DNA of 64,000 nt from Nocardia vermiculata NBRC 100427 (GTDB taxonomy: Bacteria > Actinomycetota > Actinomycetes > Mycobacteriales > Mycobacteriaceae): the NCBI RefSeq assembly GCF_001613265.1, contig NZ_BDCA01000031.1, forward strand, positions 1 to 64,000, given 5' to 3'. Within the stretch, counting starts at the first letter, position 1; every line of letters begins with the position of its first letter. A model generated the notes under the pieces. It was not told the origin of the DNA. It did no database searches and saw nothing but the letters and a program-made list of their open reading frames with translations. A program made the position numbers and the translations under genes. This document shows positions 27,040-34,646 of this stretch, in pieces.

Positions 27040-27846
27040 ATGACCAGGCCGAGTTGGGCACCCGAGGGAATCGATCTGGATAAACCCAGCGCATCCAGGG
27101 TTTACGACTATTTCGTGGGCGGGATGCACAACTTCGAAATCGACCGCACGCTGGCGCGGCAGATCGAATCGTTCACTCCCGAGGTCGCCGAGACGATGCG
27201 GGCCAACCGAGACCTGCTGCGCCGCTGTGTTCGCTATCTGATCGACGCCGGAATCACGCAGTTCCTGGACCTGGGATCGGGTATTCCGACCGTCGGCAAT
27301 GTGCACGAGGTGGCGCAGGCGCGGGACCCGCATGCGCGCGTGATCTACGTCGATATCGATCCGGTGGCGGTCGCACACAGCCAGGCGATTCTGGAAGGTA
27401 ATCCGGGCGCTGCGGTGATCCAGGCGGATATGGCCGATACCGACACCATTCTGGCGAACCCGGTGGTGCGCAGGGTGCTCGACTTCGACCGCCCGATCGC
27501 GGTCCTGTTGCTGGGGGTCCTGCATTTCGTGCCGGACGCGGCCGACCCGGCAGGGTGTGTGGCGCGGTTGCAGCAGGCCGTGGCACCGGGCAGCTATCTC
27601 GCGATCACCCACGCCACCGCGGACGGCCAGCCGGCCGAGGTGCTGGAGGCGCAGAAGCTGTCGGGTCGCACTTCCACCGAGATCGTGCTGCGCGACAAGA
27701 ACCATATCGAGGGATTCTTCCATGACTGGTCCTTGCTGGAACCGGGACTGGTTCATCTGCCGTTGTGGCGGCCGGAGAATCCGGGCGACGTCGGCGAGCA
27801 CCCCGAAATGTCCGGCGCCTATGGTGGTTTGGCGTTGCGTGCGTGA
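27040..27846 (+). CDS. SAM-dependent methyltransferase, DUF574 family
   Basis: A 268-residue protein of the actinobacterial DUF574 (S-adenosyl methyltransferase) family. It opens with the family segment PSASRVYDYFVGGMHNFEIDR, here at about residues 15-35, then the AdoMet loop LDLGSGIPTVGNVHEVAQ and acidic strand VIYVDIDPVAV; LLLGVLHFVPD and GSYLAITHATAD follow. Substrates of this large family are unknown; many copies occur in Nocardia and Streptomyces. The ATG has AGGAGG 7 bases upstream. A terminator-like hairpin in the leader suggests attenuation. A paralogue is at 33067-33852. Confidence 0.9.
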   Translation: MTRPSWAPEGIDLDKPSASRVYDYFVGGMHNFEIDRTLARQIESFTPEVAETMRANRDLLRRCVRYLIDAGITQFLDLGSGIPTVGNVHEVAQARDPHARVIYVDIDPVAVAHSQAILEGNPGAAVIQADMADTDTILANPVVRRVLDFDRPIAVLLLGVLHFVPDAADPAGCVARLQQAVAPGSYLAITHATADGQPAEVLEAQKLSGRTSTEIVLRDKNHIEGFFHDWSLLEPGLVHLPLWRPENPGDVGEHPEMSGAYGGLALRA

Positions 27847-27893
27847 ACACGACTGTAGGGTGTGAGCGCCCGTTTGAAAATGGAAGGAATGCG

Positions 27894-28322
27894 GTGCGTA
27901 CACCTTTGCTGATGGTTGTGCTCGGACTGGCGTTGGCCGGTGGGGCGAATGCGGTCGCCGTGGCCGATCCGGTGCCGGCACCCCCCGCCGTGCACGCGGT
28001 ATCGGAGCCGGTCATCGTCGGAACAGATGGCAACGGAGGGACCACGAACCTGTCGGTCGGTGAGGAACTGGCCGTGGCGCTGCCCGACACTCCGAGCACC
28101 GGCTACGTGTGGGAGATCGGTCAGATCGACCGTGGTGTCCTCGCTCAGGAGGGCGACCCGGTGTTCCGGCCCGGCACCATGATGCCGGGTTCGCCCGGCA
28201 CCAGTGTGTGGACCTTCACCGCCGCCAAGGCCGGAAGCACGCATCTGGAACTGGTGTCGGTGCGTCCGTGGGATCGGGCCAATCCGGCCCAGCGGTTCTC
28301 GATGACGGTCGCGGTGAAGTAG
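27894..28322 (+). CDS. Secreted chagasin-like (I42) cysteine-protease inhibitor
   Basis: A 142-residue protein with a signal peptide (LLMVVLGLALAGGANAVAVA, about residues 4-23) and one chagasin-type domain. The three inhibitory loops are visible: PSTGYVW in the NPTTGY position, the Gly-rich loop around MPGSPGTSVWTF, and RPW in SVRPWDR. Family members block papain-like cysteine proteases; in bacteria their targets are mostly unknown, and in a host-associated actinomycete host proteases are possible. The GTG at 27894 follows GAAGGA. It lies 47 bases after the methyltransferase and may share its transcript. Confidence 0.82.
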   Translation: MRTPLLMVVLGLALAGGANAVAVADPVPAPPAVHAVSEPVIVGTDGNGGTTNLSVGEELAVALPDTPSTGYVWEIGQIDRGVLAQEGDPVFRPGTMMPGSPGTSVWTFTAAKAGSTHLELVSVRPWDRANPAQRFSMTVAVK

Positions 28323-28335
28323 CCGATCGAGCCGG

Positions 28336-28374
28336 CGACGGCCCGCCACCCGGATTCCGGGCGGCGGGCCGTCG
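28336..28374. terminator. Strong bidirectional terminator hairpin
   Basis: The arms CGACGGCCCGCC and GGCGGGCCGTCG pair perfectly; an inner CCCGG/CCGGG continues the stem after one A-C mismatch, with a 3-base loop. It fills the 53-bp gap between the convergent inhibitor gene and ABC-F gene. Confidence 0.75.
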
Positions 28375-28375
28375 T

Positions 28376-30028
28376 CTATTTCGCCCCGTCGTCGCCGTCG
28401 GATTCGGATCGGACGTCGATCAGGCAGCCGTCCTGTAGCTGTAACCGGCGCTGCACCCGCAACTCGTCGAGGAAACGCTCGTCGTGGCTGACCACCACGA
28501 TCGCACCTCGGTAGGCGTCCAGGGCGCCGACCAGTTGTCCGATACTCACCAGGTCGAGGTTGTTGGTCGGCTCGTCGAGTAGCAGCAGATGCGGTGCCGG
28601 TTCGCCGTACAGCACACAGGCGAGGGTGGCTCGCAGCCGTTCACCTCCCGACAGTACTGCGGCCGGTAGGTGTGCCCGCGGCCCGCGGAACAGGAAGCGT
28701 GCCAGCAGGTTCATCCGCTGCGCGGTCGGCAGATGCGGGGCGGTGTCGGCCAGATTCTCCGCGACCGTGCGGTGCGGATCGAGCAGGTCGAGTCGCTGGG
28801 ACAGATAGGCGATGCGTCCGTCGGCGCGGGTGACGGTGCCGCTGCCGGGGGACAGCTCACCGGCGATGATCCGGAGCAGTGTGGACTTTCCGGCGCCGTT
28901 GGGGCCGGTCAACGCGATCCGTTCGGGCCCGCGAACGGTCAGGTCGATGCCCGGCGCGGTGAACAGTTCACGCGCGCCGAGCCGGTAGCGGACCTGCGCA
29001 CAGCCGAACAGGGTGCGTCCGGCCGGGACCTCGGTGTCCGGGAGATTCAGCACGATTCGCTGGTCGTCGCGCAGGGACCGGCCGGCGTCGGCCAGGCGAT
29101 TCTCGGCGGCATCCACTCGGGCAGCGTGGGTTTCGTTCGCGCGCCCGGCCGACTGCTGGGCGTTGCGCTTCATGGTGCCCGCGAAGATTTTCGGCAGGCC
29201 GGCGTTACCCAGGGTGCGCTGGGCGTTACTCGCGCGCCGCGCGGCCCGTTCGCGAGCCTGCTGGAGTTCGCGTTTCTCCCGTTTCACCTCCTGTTCGGCG
29301 GTGCGGATATTCTTCTCCGCCACCGCACGTTCGGCGCGGACGGCCGCTTCGTAGTCGCTGAAATTTCCGCCGTAGTACCGGATCTCGCCATGGTGGAGTT
29401 CGGCGATCCGTTCGGTGCGGTCCAGCAGGGCGCGATCGTGGCTGACCAGCAGTAGGCAGCCCTTCCAGTCGGTGAGAACGTCGTAGAGCCGGTGCCGGGC
29501 GGCGAGGTCGAGGTTGTTGGTGGGTTCGTCGAGTAGTAGCACGTCGGGGCGGCGCAACAATTGGCCGGCCAGGCCGAGCGAGACGATCTGCCCGCCGCTG
29601 AGCGTGTGCAGTTGCCGGTCGAAGCTCAGCGCTGCGAGACCGAGGCGATCCAGCTGTGCGCGGGTGCGTTCCTCGATATCCCAGTCGGTGCCGATGGTGG
29701 TGAAGTGCGCTTCGTCGGTGTCACCGGATTCCACGGCGGTCAGTGCTGCCAGGACCGGGGCGATACCGAGTACCTCTGCGACCGTGAGGTCGCCGGTCAA
29801 CGGCAGATTCTGCGGCAGGTAGCCCAATGTTCCGGCGACGGTCACGCTGCCGGCGCCCGGTGTCAGCTCACCGGCGATCAGGCGGAGCAGTGTGGTCTTT
29901 CCGGTGCCGTTGGGGGCGACCAGGCCGGTACGTCCGGCGGGCACGCTGAACGACAGATCCCGGAATACCGGGGTGTCGTCGGGCCAGGTGAACGACAGAT
30001 TCGATACGACGAGACAAGCGTCGGACAT
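28376..30028 (-). CDS. ABC-F family ATPase (ribosome-protection type)
   Basis: A 550-residue protein with two ABC domains in one chain and no membrane part. Walker A loops are APNGTGKTT and GPNGAGKST; signatures are LSGGQ and LSGGER; Walker B segments read LLLDEPTNNLDL in both. The linker (about residues 190-300) is highly charged (AEQEVKREKRELQQARERA). ABC-F proteins bind the ribosome E site; some dislodge antibiotics, others tune translation. The long leader with a short peptide and alternative hairpins (30029-30180) favours an antibiotic-response member. The ATG at 30028 has AGGT upstream. Confidence 0.92.
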   Translation of the reverse strand: MSDACLVVSNLSFTWPDDTPVFRDLSFSVPAGRTGLVAPNGTGKTTLLRLIAGELTPGAGSVTVAGTLGYLPQNLPLTGDLTVAEVLGIAPVLAALTAVESGDTDEAHFTTIGTDWDIEERTRAQLDRLGLAALSFDRQLHTLSGGQIVSLGLAGQLLRRPDVLLLDEPTNNLDLAARHRLYDVLTDWKGCLLLVSHDRALLDRTERIAELHHGEIRYYGGNFSDYEAAVRAERAVAEKNIRTAEQEVKREKRELQQARERAARRASNAQRTLGNAGLPKIFAGTMKRNAQQSAGRANETHAARVDAAENRLADAGRSLRDDQRIVLNLPDTEVPAGRTLFGCAQVRYRLGARELFTAPGIDLTVRGPERIALTGPNGAGKSTLLRIIAGELSPGSGTVTRADGRIAYLSQRLDLLDPHRTVAENLADTAPHLPTAQRMNLLARFLFRGPRAHLPAAVLSGGERLRATLACVLYGEPAPHLLLLDEPTNNLDLVSIGQLVGALDAYRGAIVVVSHDERFLDELRVQRRLQLQDGCLIDVRSESDGDDGAK

Positions 30029-30135
30029 GATGAGACCTCGAAAGTCAGGGTGGCGACGCCACCGAGAACGGGGGAACGACGACATGGCCACATCGGCGGC
30101 GCCGTATGCGCTCACCGGTGGCCTGACTTCCGGAT
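30029..30135 (-). promoter_or_regulatory. Candidate attenuator in the ABC-F leader
   Basis: On the minus strand the leader can form a local hairpin from GGTGGCG and CGCCACC (30049-30063), directly before the ribosome binding site of the ABC-F gene. The same bases can instead pair with an upstream segment: GTCAGG (30044-30049) with CCTGAC (30122-30127), and GCCACC (30058-30063) with GGTGGC (30117-30122). Mutually exclusive pairing downstream of a tiny leader gene is the layout of ribosome-mediated attenuation. Confidence 0.5.
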
Positions 30136-30165
30136 TTATCCGGAGATGACGAGTTCACCCACCAT
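30136..30165 (-). CDS. Leader peptide MVGELVISG upstream of the ABC-F gene
   Basis: A 9-codon frame with a strong ribosome binding site, GAGGAG, 6 bases before its ATG (30172-30177 on the minus strand). It ends about 107 bases before the ABC-F start. Its last codons and stop lie in the palindrome TCCGGATTTATCCGGA (30129-30144). The strong site before such a short frame is hard to explain except as a sensor of ribosome stalling. Confidence 0.55.
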   Translation of the reverse strand: MVGELVISG

Positions 30166-30327
30166 GTGTGTCTCCTCGACTCGGGTCCGATTCCGACGAT
30201 AGCAGGCCGTTTCGCGCGGATGCGGACTCCGGGCCCCGGTTCGGCCATAATTTGACACGCGACGACGAAGTTGTTCGGGCGCAACCGGATTCACCCCGGG
30301 CCCGGCGCGTGAAAGGTAGGAGACGAG

Positions 30328-30642
30328 ATGGACGTTGTGTTCGGGATCGGGATGGTGATCTGGTTGGCCGGTGTCGCCACGATGTTCCTGGCCCGTGCGC
30401 TGCGTGAGCGGAGTACGCAGGTCTTTCGGGGCGGCCTCGTGGCATGCGGGGTCGGGTCGACGATCCTGGCGATCGCGACGCCCGCCGTCGGTGGCGAATC
30501 CGGTGATCACGACGTGGTGATGTGCATCGTCTTCGCGGGGATGGCGGTGCTGTGCGCATATACGGCTCTGGTCCTGCGGCGCGATGCCGCAGGACCAGAG
30601 CCGAAACGGGAAATCGGTGAGCGGGCCCCGCTCAGGGAATGA
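30328..30642 (+). CDS. Small membrane protein of unknown function
   Basis: A 104-residue protein with three probable membrane helices (VVFGIGMVIWLAGVATMFL, GGLVACGVGSTILAIATPAV, VMCIVFAGMAVLCAYTALVL) and a short charged C-terminus. No family is recognised. The ATG follows GGTAGGAGACGAG. The last 40 codons contain a perfect 17-bp hairpin, and the final 11 bases overlap the 3' end of the convergent dehydrogenase gene. It is divergent from the ABC-F gene, whose leader starts about 150 bases away. Confidence 0.7.
   Translation: MDVVFGIGMVIWLAGVATMFLARALRERSTQVFRGGLVACGVGSTILAIATPAVGGESGDHDVVMCIVFAGMAVLCAYTALVLRRDAAGPEPKREIGERAPLRE
30564..30602. terminator. 17-bp perfect hairpin inside the 3' coding end of the small membrane protein gene
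   Basis: Arms GGCTCTGGTCCTGCGGC and GCCGCAGGACCAGAGCC pair without mismatch around the 5-base loop GCGAT. It is coding sequence on the plus strand, yet it lies 30-68 bases beyond the stop of the convergent dehydrogenase gene, so it is placed to end that transcript. There is no T-run. Confidence 0.5.
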
Positions 30643-31885
30643 CGACGGTCGCGGTGACCGGTGCCGGGTCGTCGGCCCACCGTTGCGCGGATTCCCGCGG
30701 GGGGACGTTCCGCTCGGACCACGCCGCCAGCAGCCGGGCGACCTTGGAGTGCATCACGCTGCGCAGCCGGTCGAACGAGGTGTCGGGGTTCTCGTCGACC
30801 TCGCCGAGCAGCAGCCACCACGCCCAGGCGACCGCCCCGGCGTTGGCCACGAAGTCCGGCAACACCGCGATGCCGCGCGCGGCCAGCATGGCCTCCGCCT
30901 CGGGGGTCGTGGCGGCGTTCGCGGCTTCCACCACGATGCGCGCCCGCACGTCGAACGAGTTGTCGGGTGTGAGGGCGTAGGAGATCGCGGCCGGGACCAG
31001 GATGTCGACGTCGGCGGACAGCACCGCGGTGCGCGGCAACTGCTCGATGCCCTCGGGCAGCCGGGTCCGGTCGATCTCGCCGAATCCGTCACGCAGGTCG
31101 AGCAGCGCGGGGATATCGAGGCCGTCCGCGCAGTACAGCGTGCCCGCGGCATCGGCGACCGTGGTGACCTTCATTCCGGCTTCGTGCAGGTAGTAGGCGG
31201 CCGAGCCGCCCATGGTGCCCACGCCCTGGATGGCGACGGTGGTGTCGGCGGGCACCCGGCCCCAGGAGACGGCCGCCGCGAGGCAGGCGTGTGCGACGCC
31301 GTATCCGCCGATCACGTCCCCGAGCAGGAAACCGCCCTCGACCGCGGCATCGAGTCCGGCGCGGACCCGGGCGAGGGTGGCGGCCGGGTCCGGTGCGCGG
31401 CGAATCGCCGCGTGGTAGCTCTGGCCGAGCCCGAGCTTGCCGAAGACCTCGTCGATCCGGTGCTGGGGCACGCCCAGGTCCTCCGCGGTGACCCAGTGCG
31501 CGTCGATCCACGGGCGCATCGCCTCGCAGAAGCGTTCCAGCACCTCCACGGCTCGCGGATCCTTGGGGTCGAAATCGATACCGCCCTTCGCGCCGCCGAT
31601 CGGCAGGTCGAACGTGGCGGTCTTGGCAGCCATCCCCCGGGCCAGGTCCTCCACCTCGCTGACGGTGCACCCGGCCCGCATCCGGGTACCGCCGGTGGCC
31701 AGACCGCCACGCAGGGTGTGTACGACGAGGTAGCCGACCGCGCCGGTGGCGGCATCGGTCCACTGCAGGCGAAGATACGGTTCGCTGCGACGAACGGGTG
31801 CCAGCGGGGCGGCCGGGGGAATGGTCGCAGCGGTCTGCGCGGTCGACGCCGGGGTGCTGCCGGCCGGGTTCTGCATGGTCGTCAC
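30632..31885 (-). CDS. Glu/Leu/Phe/Val-type amino-acid dehydrogenase
   Basis: A 417-residue NAD(P)-dependent oxidative deaminase. The substrate-binding Lys and the catalytic region are in PIGGAKGGIDFDPKD; the dinucleotide-binding loop is GVGTMGGSAAYYL with TTVADAAG after strand 2. It keeps the glutamate-dehydrogenase family order, but the exact amino acid cannot be assigned. The first 30 residues are Ala/Pro/Thr-rich. The GTG at 31885 has AGGAGG 9 bases upstream, which decides it against the ATG three codons later. The divergent LysR-type gene at 32016 is its likely regulator. Confidence 0.88.
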   Translation of the reverse strand: MTTMQNPAGSTPASTAQTAATIPPAAPLAPVRRSEPYLRLQWTDAATGAVGYLVVHTLRGGLATGGTRMRAGCTVSEVEDLARGMAAKTATFDLPIGGAKGGIDFDPKDPRAVEVLERFCEAMRPWIDAHWVTAEDLGVPQHRIDEVFGKLGLGQSYHAAIRRAPDPAATLARVRAGLDAAVEGGFLLGDVIGGYGVAHACLAAAVSWGRVPADTTVAIQGVGTMGGSAAYYLHEAGMKVTTVADAAGTLYCADGLDIPALLDLRDGFGEIDRTRLPEGIEQLPRTAVLSADVDILVPAAISYALTPDNSFDVRARIVVEAANAATTPEAEAMLAARGIAVLPDFVANAGAVAWAWWLLLGEVDENPDTSFDRLRSVMHSKVARLLAAWSERNVPPRESAQRWADDPAPVTATVVIP

Positions 31886-31961
31886 GGCGAACTGCCTCCT
31901 CTCGAGTTGGATGCCATAAGCCTGCCTGCGTACCAGGTAGTGCGTCTATTTACGGTTCGTT

Positions 31962-31971
31962 CACTGCAGTG
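31962..31971. promoter_or_regulatory. Palindrome CACTGCAGTG between gdh-type gene and LysR gene
   Basis: A perfect 10-bp palindrome in the 130-bp divergent intergenic region, 54 bases before the LysR start. LysR regulators bind such symmetric sites upstream of their own gene and the divergent target, so it is a candidate operator. Confidence 0.35.
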
Positions 31972-32003
31972 TTCAGCGTTCGTGCACAACCTCGGGCAAC
32001 GAA

Positions 32004-32015
32004 TAAGCTCATGTC
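32004..32015 (+). promoter_or_regulatory. -10 element placing transcription start on the LysR start codon
   Basis: TAAGCT at 32004-32009 ends 6 bases before the ATG at 32016, and no ribosome binding site is present. Transcription would start at the A of the ATG, giving a leaderless mRNA. Confidence 0.4.
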
Positions 32016-32993
32016 ATGGAGCTGTCGCTGGCACGTCTGCGCATGCTGCGCGAATTGCATCGTCGGGGCACGATCACCGCCGCCGCGCTGGCTCTGCACT
32101 ACACGGCGTCGGCGGTGTCGCAACAACTGGCGCAGCTGGAACGCGATGTCGGCGTCCGGCTGTTCGAACGCCGTGGCCGGCGGCTGCAGCTGACCGACCG
32201 CGGGGTACTGCTGGCCGAGCACGCCGAGGAGATCCTGGCATCGGTGGAGCGGGCGACCCAGGCGCTCGAGGAATCGGGCGAGTCGATGACGGCGAAGCTG
32301 ACCGCCGGAGTGTGGGCCTCGGTCGCCTCGGGCCTGCTTCCGGATGCGCTCACCGCCCTGGCGCGCACCCATCCGGGCATCCTGGTGCGCACCCGTGAGC
32401 TCGCCCCGGAGGCGACCGCGATGGCGGTCCGGGACGGGTCACTCGATCTGTCGTTCGTCCTCGACTACTCGAACTACCCGATGACCTGGGATCGCGGTCT
32501 CGAGCGCGCGATCATCGGGGTGGAGCGGCTCTATGCCGCCGTCCCCGCCGGGGCGGTTCCGGCTGCCGGTGCGACCCTGGCGGAGCTGTCCGAGCACCCG
32601 TGGATCCTGGCGCCTGCGCGCTCCCATTTCGGGCATGCGGTCCGGTTGGCATTTCAGTCCGCGGGGTTGCGCCCGCGCATCGATCACGAGGTCGAGGAAC
32701 AGGCGACCGCGATGGCGATGGTCGCCGCGGGACTGGGGGTGACGCTGGTGTCGGATCTCGGCCTGGTCTTGAGACCTCCCGGCGTGGATATCGTCGGCCT
32801 CGGTGATGTGCTGACCCGCACGGTATCGCTGGCCTACCGTACGAATTCCGCGCGCAGGAGCGCACTTCTGCTGGTGGTCAACGCGATTCGCGCCGCGGCG
32901 GTGGCGAAGGGCCTGGGTGCCGATCCGGCCCTGCCGGGCCCGCAGGTCGCGCCTCCGCAGCCGGAGACGATCGGTGGCACCGGCCTGGCATGA
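32016..32993 (+). CDS. LysR-family transcriptional regulator
   Basis: A 325-residue LysR-type regulator. The N-terminal winged helix-turn-helix (LSLARLRMLRELHRRGTITAAALALHYTASAVSQQLAQLERDVG in pieces over residues 2-47) is followed by the linker helix and a periplasmic-binding-like effector domain (about residues 88-300, TAKLTAGVWASVASGLLPDA). It lies divergent to the amino-acid dehydrogenase, the usual arrangement for a regulator and its target, so an amino acid or keto acid is a plausible effector. The start lacks a ribosome binding site and is probably leaderless. Confidence 0.92.
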   Translation: MELSLARLRMLRELHRRGTITAAALALHYTASAVSQQLAQLERDVGVRLFERRGRRLQLTDRGVLLAEHAEEILASVERATQALEESGESMTAKLTAGVWASVASGLLPDALTALARTHPGILVRTRELAPEATAMAVRDGSLDLSFVLDYSNYPMTWDRGLERAIIGVERLYAAVPAGAVPAAGATLAELSEHPWILAPARSHFGHAVRLAFQSAGLRPRIDHEVEEQATAMAMVAAGLGVTLVSDLGLVLRPPGVDIVGLGDVLTRTVSLAYRTNSARRSALLLVVNAIRAAAVAKGLGADPALPGPQVAPPQPETIGGTGLA

Positions 32994-33052
32994 GGGGGTT
33001 CCGGTCCGATCCCATTGCACTCGACGATCTTTCGACTCGGCGGATCGGTGGC

Positions 33053-33066
33053 TACAGTGTGTCACT
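33053..33066 (+). promoter_or_regulatory. Promoter of the second DUF574 methyltransferase, probably leaderless
   Basis: TACAGT at 33053-33058 with TTCGAC at 33031-33036 (16-base spacer) makes a fair promoter. The -10 ends 8 bases before the GTG start at 33067, and no ribosome binding site fits in between. Confidence 0.45.
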
Positions 33067-33852
33067 GTGGAGTTTCACCCGGAGGTCGCCCACACCGCAC
33101 GCGTTTACGACTGGTGGCTCGGCGGTCGCGACAACTACGAGGCCGACCGCATCGCCGGGGCACGTTCGGAGAGCGTGTTCCCGACCGTCAGGCTGACGGC
33201 GCGGCAGAATCGCGAATTCATGCTGCGCGCCGGCCGCCACCTCGCCACGCAAGGTATTCGGCAGTTCCTCGACATCGGCACCGGTATTCCGACCGAACCC
33301 AATCTGCATCAGGTGGTGCAGTCGATCGCCCCGGACGCGCGGGTGGTCTACACCGACAACGATCCACTGGTCCTCACCCATGCCCGGGCGCTGATGGCCG
33401 GCACCCCCGAAGGCCGTACCACCTACGTCAATGCCGATGTGCGGCAACCGGATACCATTCTCGGCGCTCGTGAACTGAGGGATACCCTGGATCTCACCCG
33501 GCCGGTGGCGGTGTCACTGATCGCCGTCATGCATTTCGTCGAGGATCAGTACGACCCGTACGGGGTCGTCGCGCAGGTGATGGCCGCAGTGCCCGCCGGA
33601 TCGTATCTGGTCATGACCCATGCGACGCCGGATCTGGGGCCGGAGATGGCGGAGGTGCAGCGGGTGTATCACGAGTCCGGAATGCCGGGACGGATCCGGA
33701 CCCGTGCGGAGTTCGCCCGATTCTTCGAGGAGTTGACCTGGGTCGAGCCGGGGTTGACCACACCTCATCGTTGGCGGCCCGACGGCACCGAACCGCCCGA
33801 CGATATGGATCGGCGCGTCCAGTTCTATGCGGGGGTGGCCCGCAAGGACTAG
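33067..33852 (+). CDS. SAM-dependent methyltransferase, DUF574 family (second copy)
   Basis: A 261-residue paralogue of the protein at 27040. It has the opening segment TARVYDWWLGGRDNYEADR, the AdoMet loop LDIGTGIPTEPNLHQVVQ, VVYTDNDPLVL, the motif VSLIAVMHFVED and GSYLVMTHATPD. The family's substrates are unknown. The GTG at 33067 is preceded by a TACAGT -10 element at leaderless distance; the frame is open upstream only over the end of the LysR gene. It ends 10 bases from a convergent gene of unknown function. Confidence 0.88.
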   Translation: MEFHPEVAHTARVYDWWLGGRDNYEADRIAGARSESVFPTVRLTARQNREFMLRAGRHLATQGIRQFLDIGTGIPTEPNLHQVVQSIAPDARVVYTDNDPLVLTHARALMAGTPEGRTTYVNADVRQPDTILGARELRDTLDLTRPVAVSLIAVMHFVEDQYDPYGVVAQVMAAVPAGSYLVMTHATPDLGPEMAEVQRVYHESGMPGRIRTRAEFARFFEELTWVEPGLTTPHRWRPDGTEPPDDMDRRVQFYAGVARKD

Positions 33853-33862
33853 ACCGGAACGG

Positions 33863-34192
33863 TCAGTAGTGGTGGGAGAGTTTCCCGTCCGGCCAGCGCG
33901 CGAAGGTGCGTTCCGGAACCACGGTGATGACATCGGTGATCTCGACCAGTTCGGCCGGGACGGTACATTCGTCGAAATGTGCCACGGTGGGCACGATAAC
34001 CGCTTCGGCGTCCACCTGCGCCACCACGTTCATCAGAACGCCGATGGGATCGTCGGTGCGACTGCCCGCCACCACCGTCTTCTGCAGGTTGTAGCCCAAA
34101 CGCCTTGCCAGCGAGCGTATCTGCGCCTCGTCCCAGCGTTGCTGCTGGCGGGACACGTCTTTGCGGAGATATCCGAGGGCCACGAAAGTCAT
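33863..34192 (-). CDS. Unknown small protein, paralogue of the 58671 gene
   Basis: A 109-residue protein from the ATG at 34192, which has GAGGATGGA upstream. A longer frame reaches an ATG at 34318 (151 residues) but adds only a Pro/Ala/Ser-rich tail without a ribosome binding site. No database family is recognised. It shares a pattern with the product of 58671-58976: a hydrophobic first strand, then E-(W/R)-D-x-A-Q-(I/V)-x-x-LARRLGY, a middle D-A-(E/D)-AV-(I/L)-x-P-x-x-x-HFD, and an ending F-(A/D)-RW. A small alpha/beta domain is likely. Confidence 0.7.
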   Translation of the reverse strand: MTFVALGYLRKDVSRQQQRWDEAQIRSLARRLGYNLQKTVVAGSRTDDPIGVLMNVVAQVDAEAVIVPTVAHFDECTVPAELVEITDVITVVPERTFARWPDGKLSHHY

Positions 34193-34318
34193 GTGTATTC
34201 CATCCTCGAGGTCGACCGCGCTCGGGCCGTGAACCGGGGGCGGTCCGGGCGCCGGTGCGGGTGCTGCGTCGGGCGATACGGAGGCTGAAACGGATGCCGG
34301 AGAACCGAACTCCAGCAT

Positions 34319-34646
34319 CTTTGTAGCAAATTCAACTGTAGCTATGACTCTCGGTTCGCGGCAACCATTCGGGGGACGAACCGGGCATCAGGTGTCCGGG
34401 TGTGTTTGCTGCACTGCTGTCGGTATTCGCGCAGGTCTCCTGGTGGGAAGTGATTTCCGTTCGGATGGCGGACGATCGTGCGGCGATGTCGGTGGTCACT
34501 TCCATAGCCGGGTGGTGTCCTGTCTCGGATGCCAGTATGCCGTTGACATGCACGTGATCGGTGTTGCTGCTGGGGTTTTGGAGCATCGGAAGTTGATAGC
34601 TTATGCATAGCTAATTCGAGGCTCCGGTGGCCACCGACGATGTGGT
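34319..34646. other. Lower-GC gap without a firm gene
   Basis: This 328-bp stretch is visibly less GC-rich than its surroundings. Frames of 84-88 codons exist on both strands (34332-34586 minus, 34344-34610 plus), but neither has a ribosome binding site or a recognisable domain. It contains an imperfect palindrome, TAGCTTATGCATAGCTA, at 34597-34613, which could be an operator or part of the terminator region of the TetR operon. Confidence 0.4.

Noticed and set aside
34332..34586. 84-codon minus-strand frame with fairly normal composition
   Set aside because: No ribosome binding site, no domain, and an overlapping plus-strand frame of the same size; not enough to call a gene.
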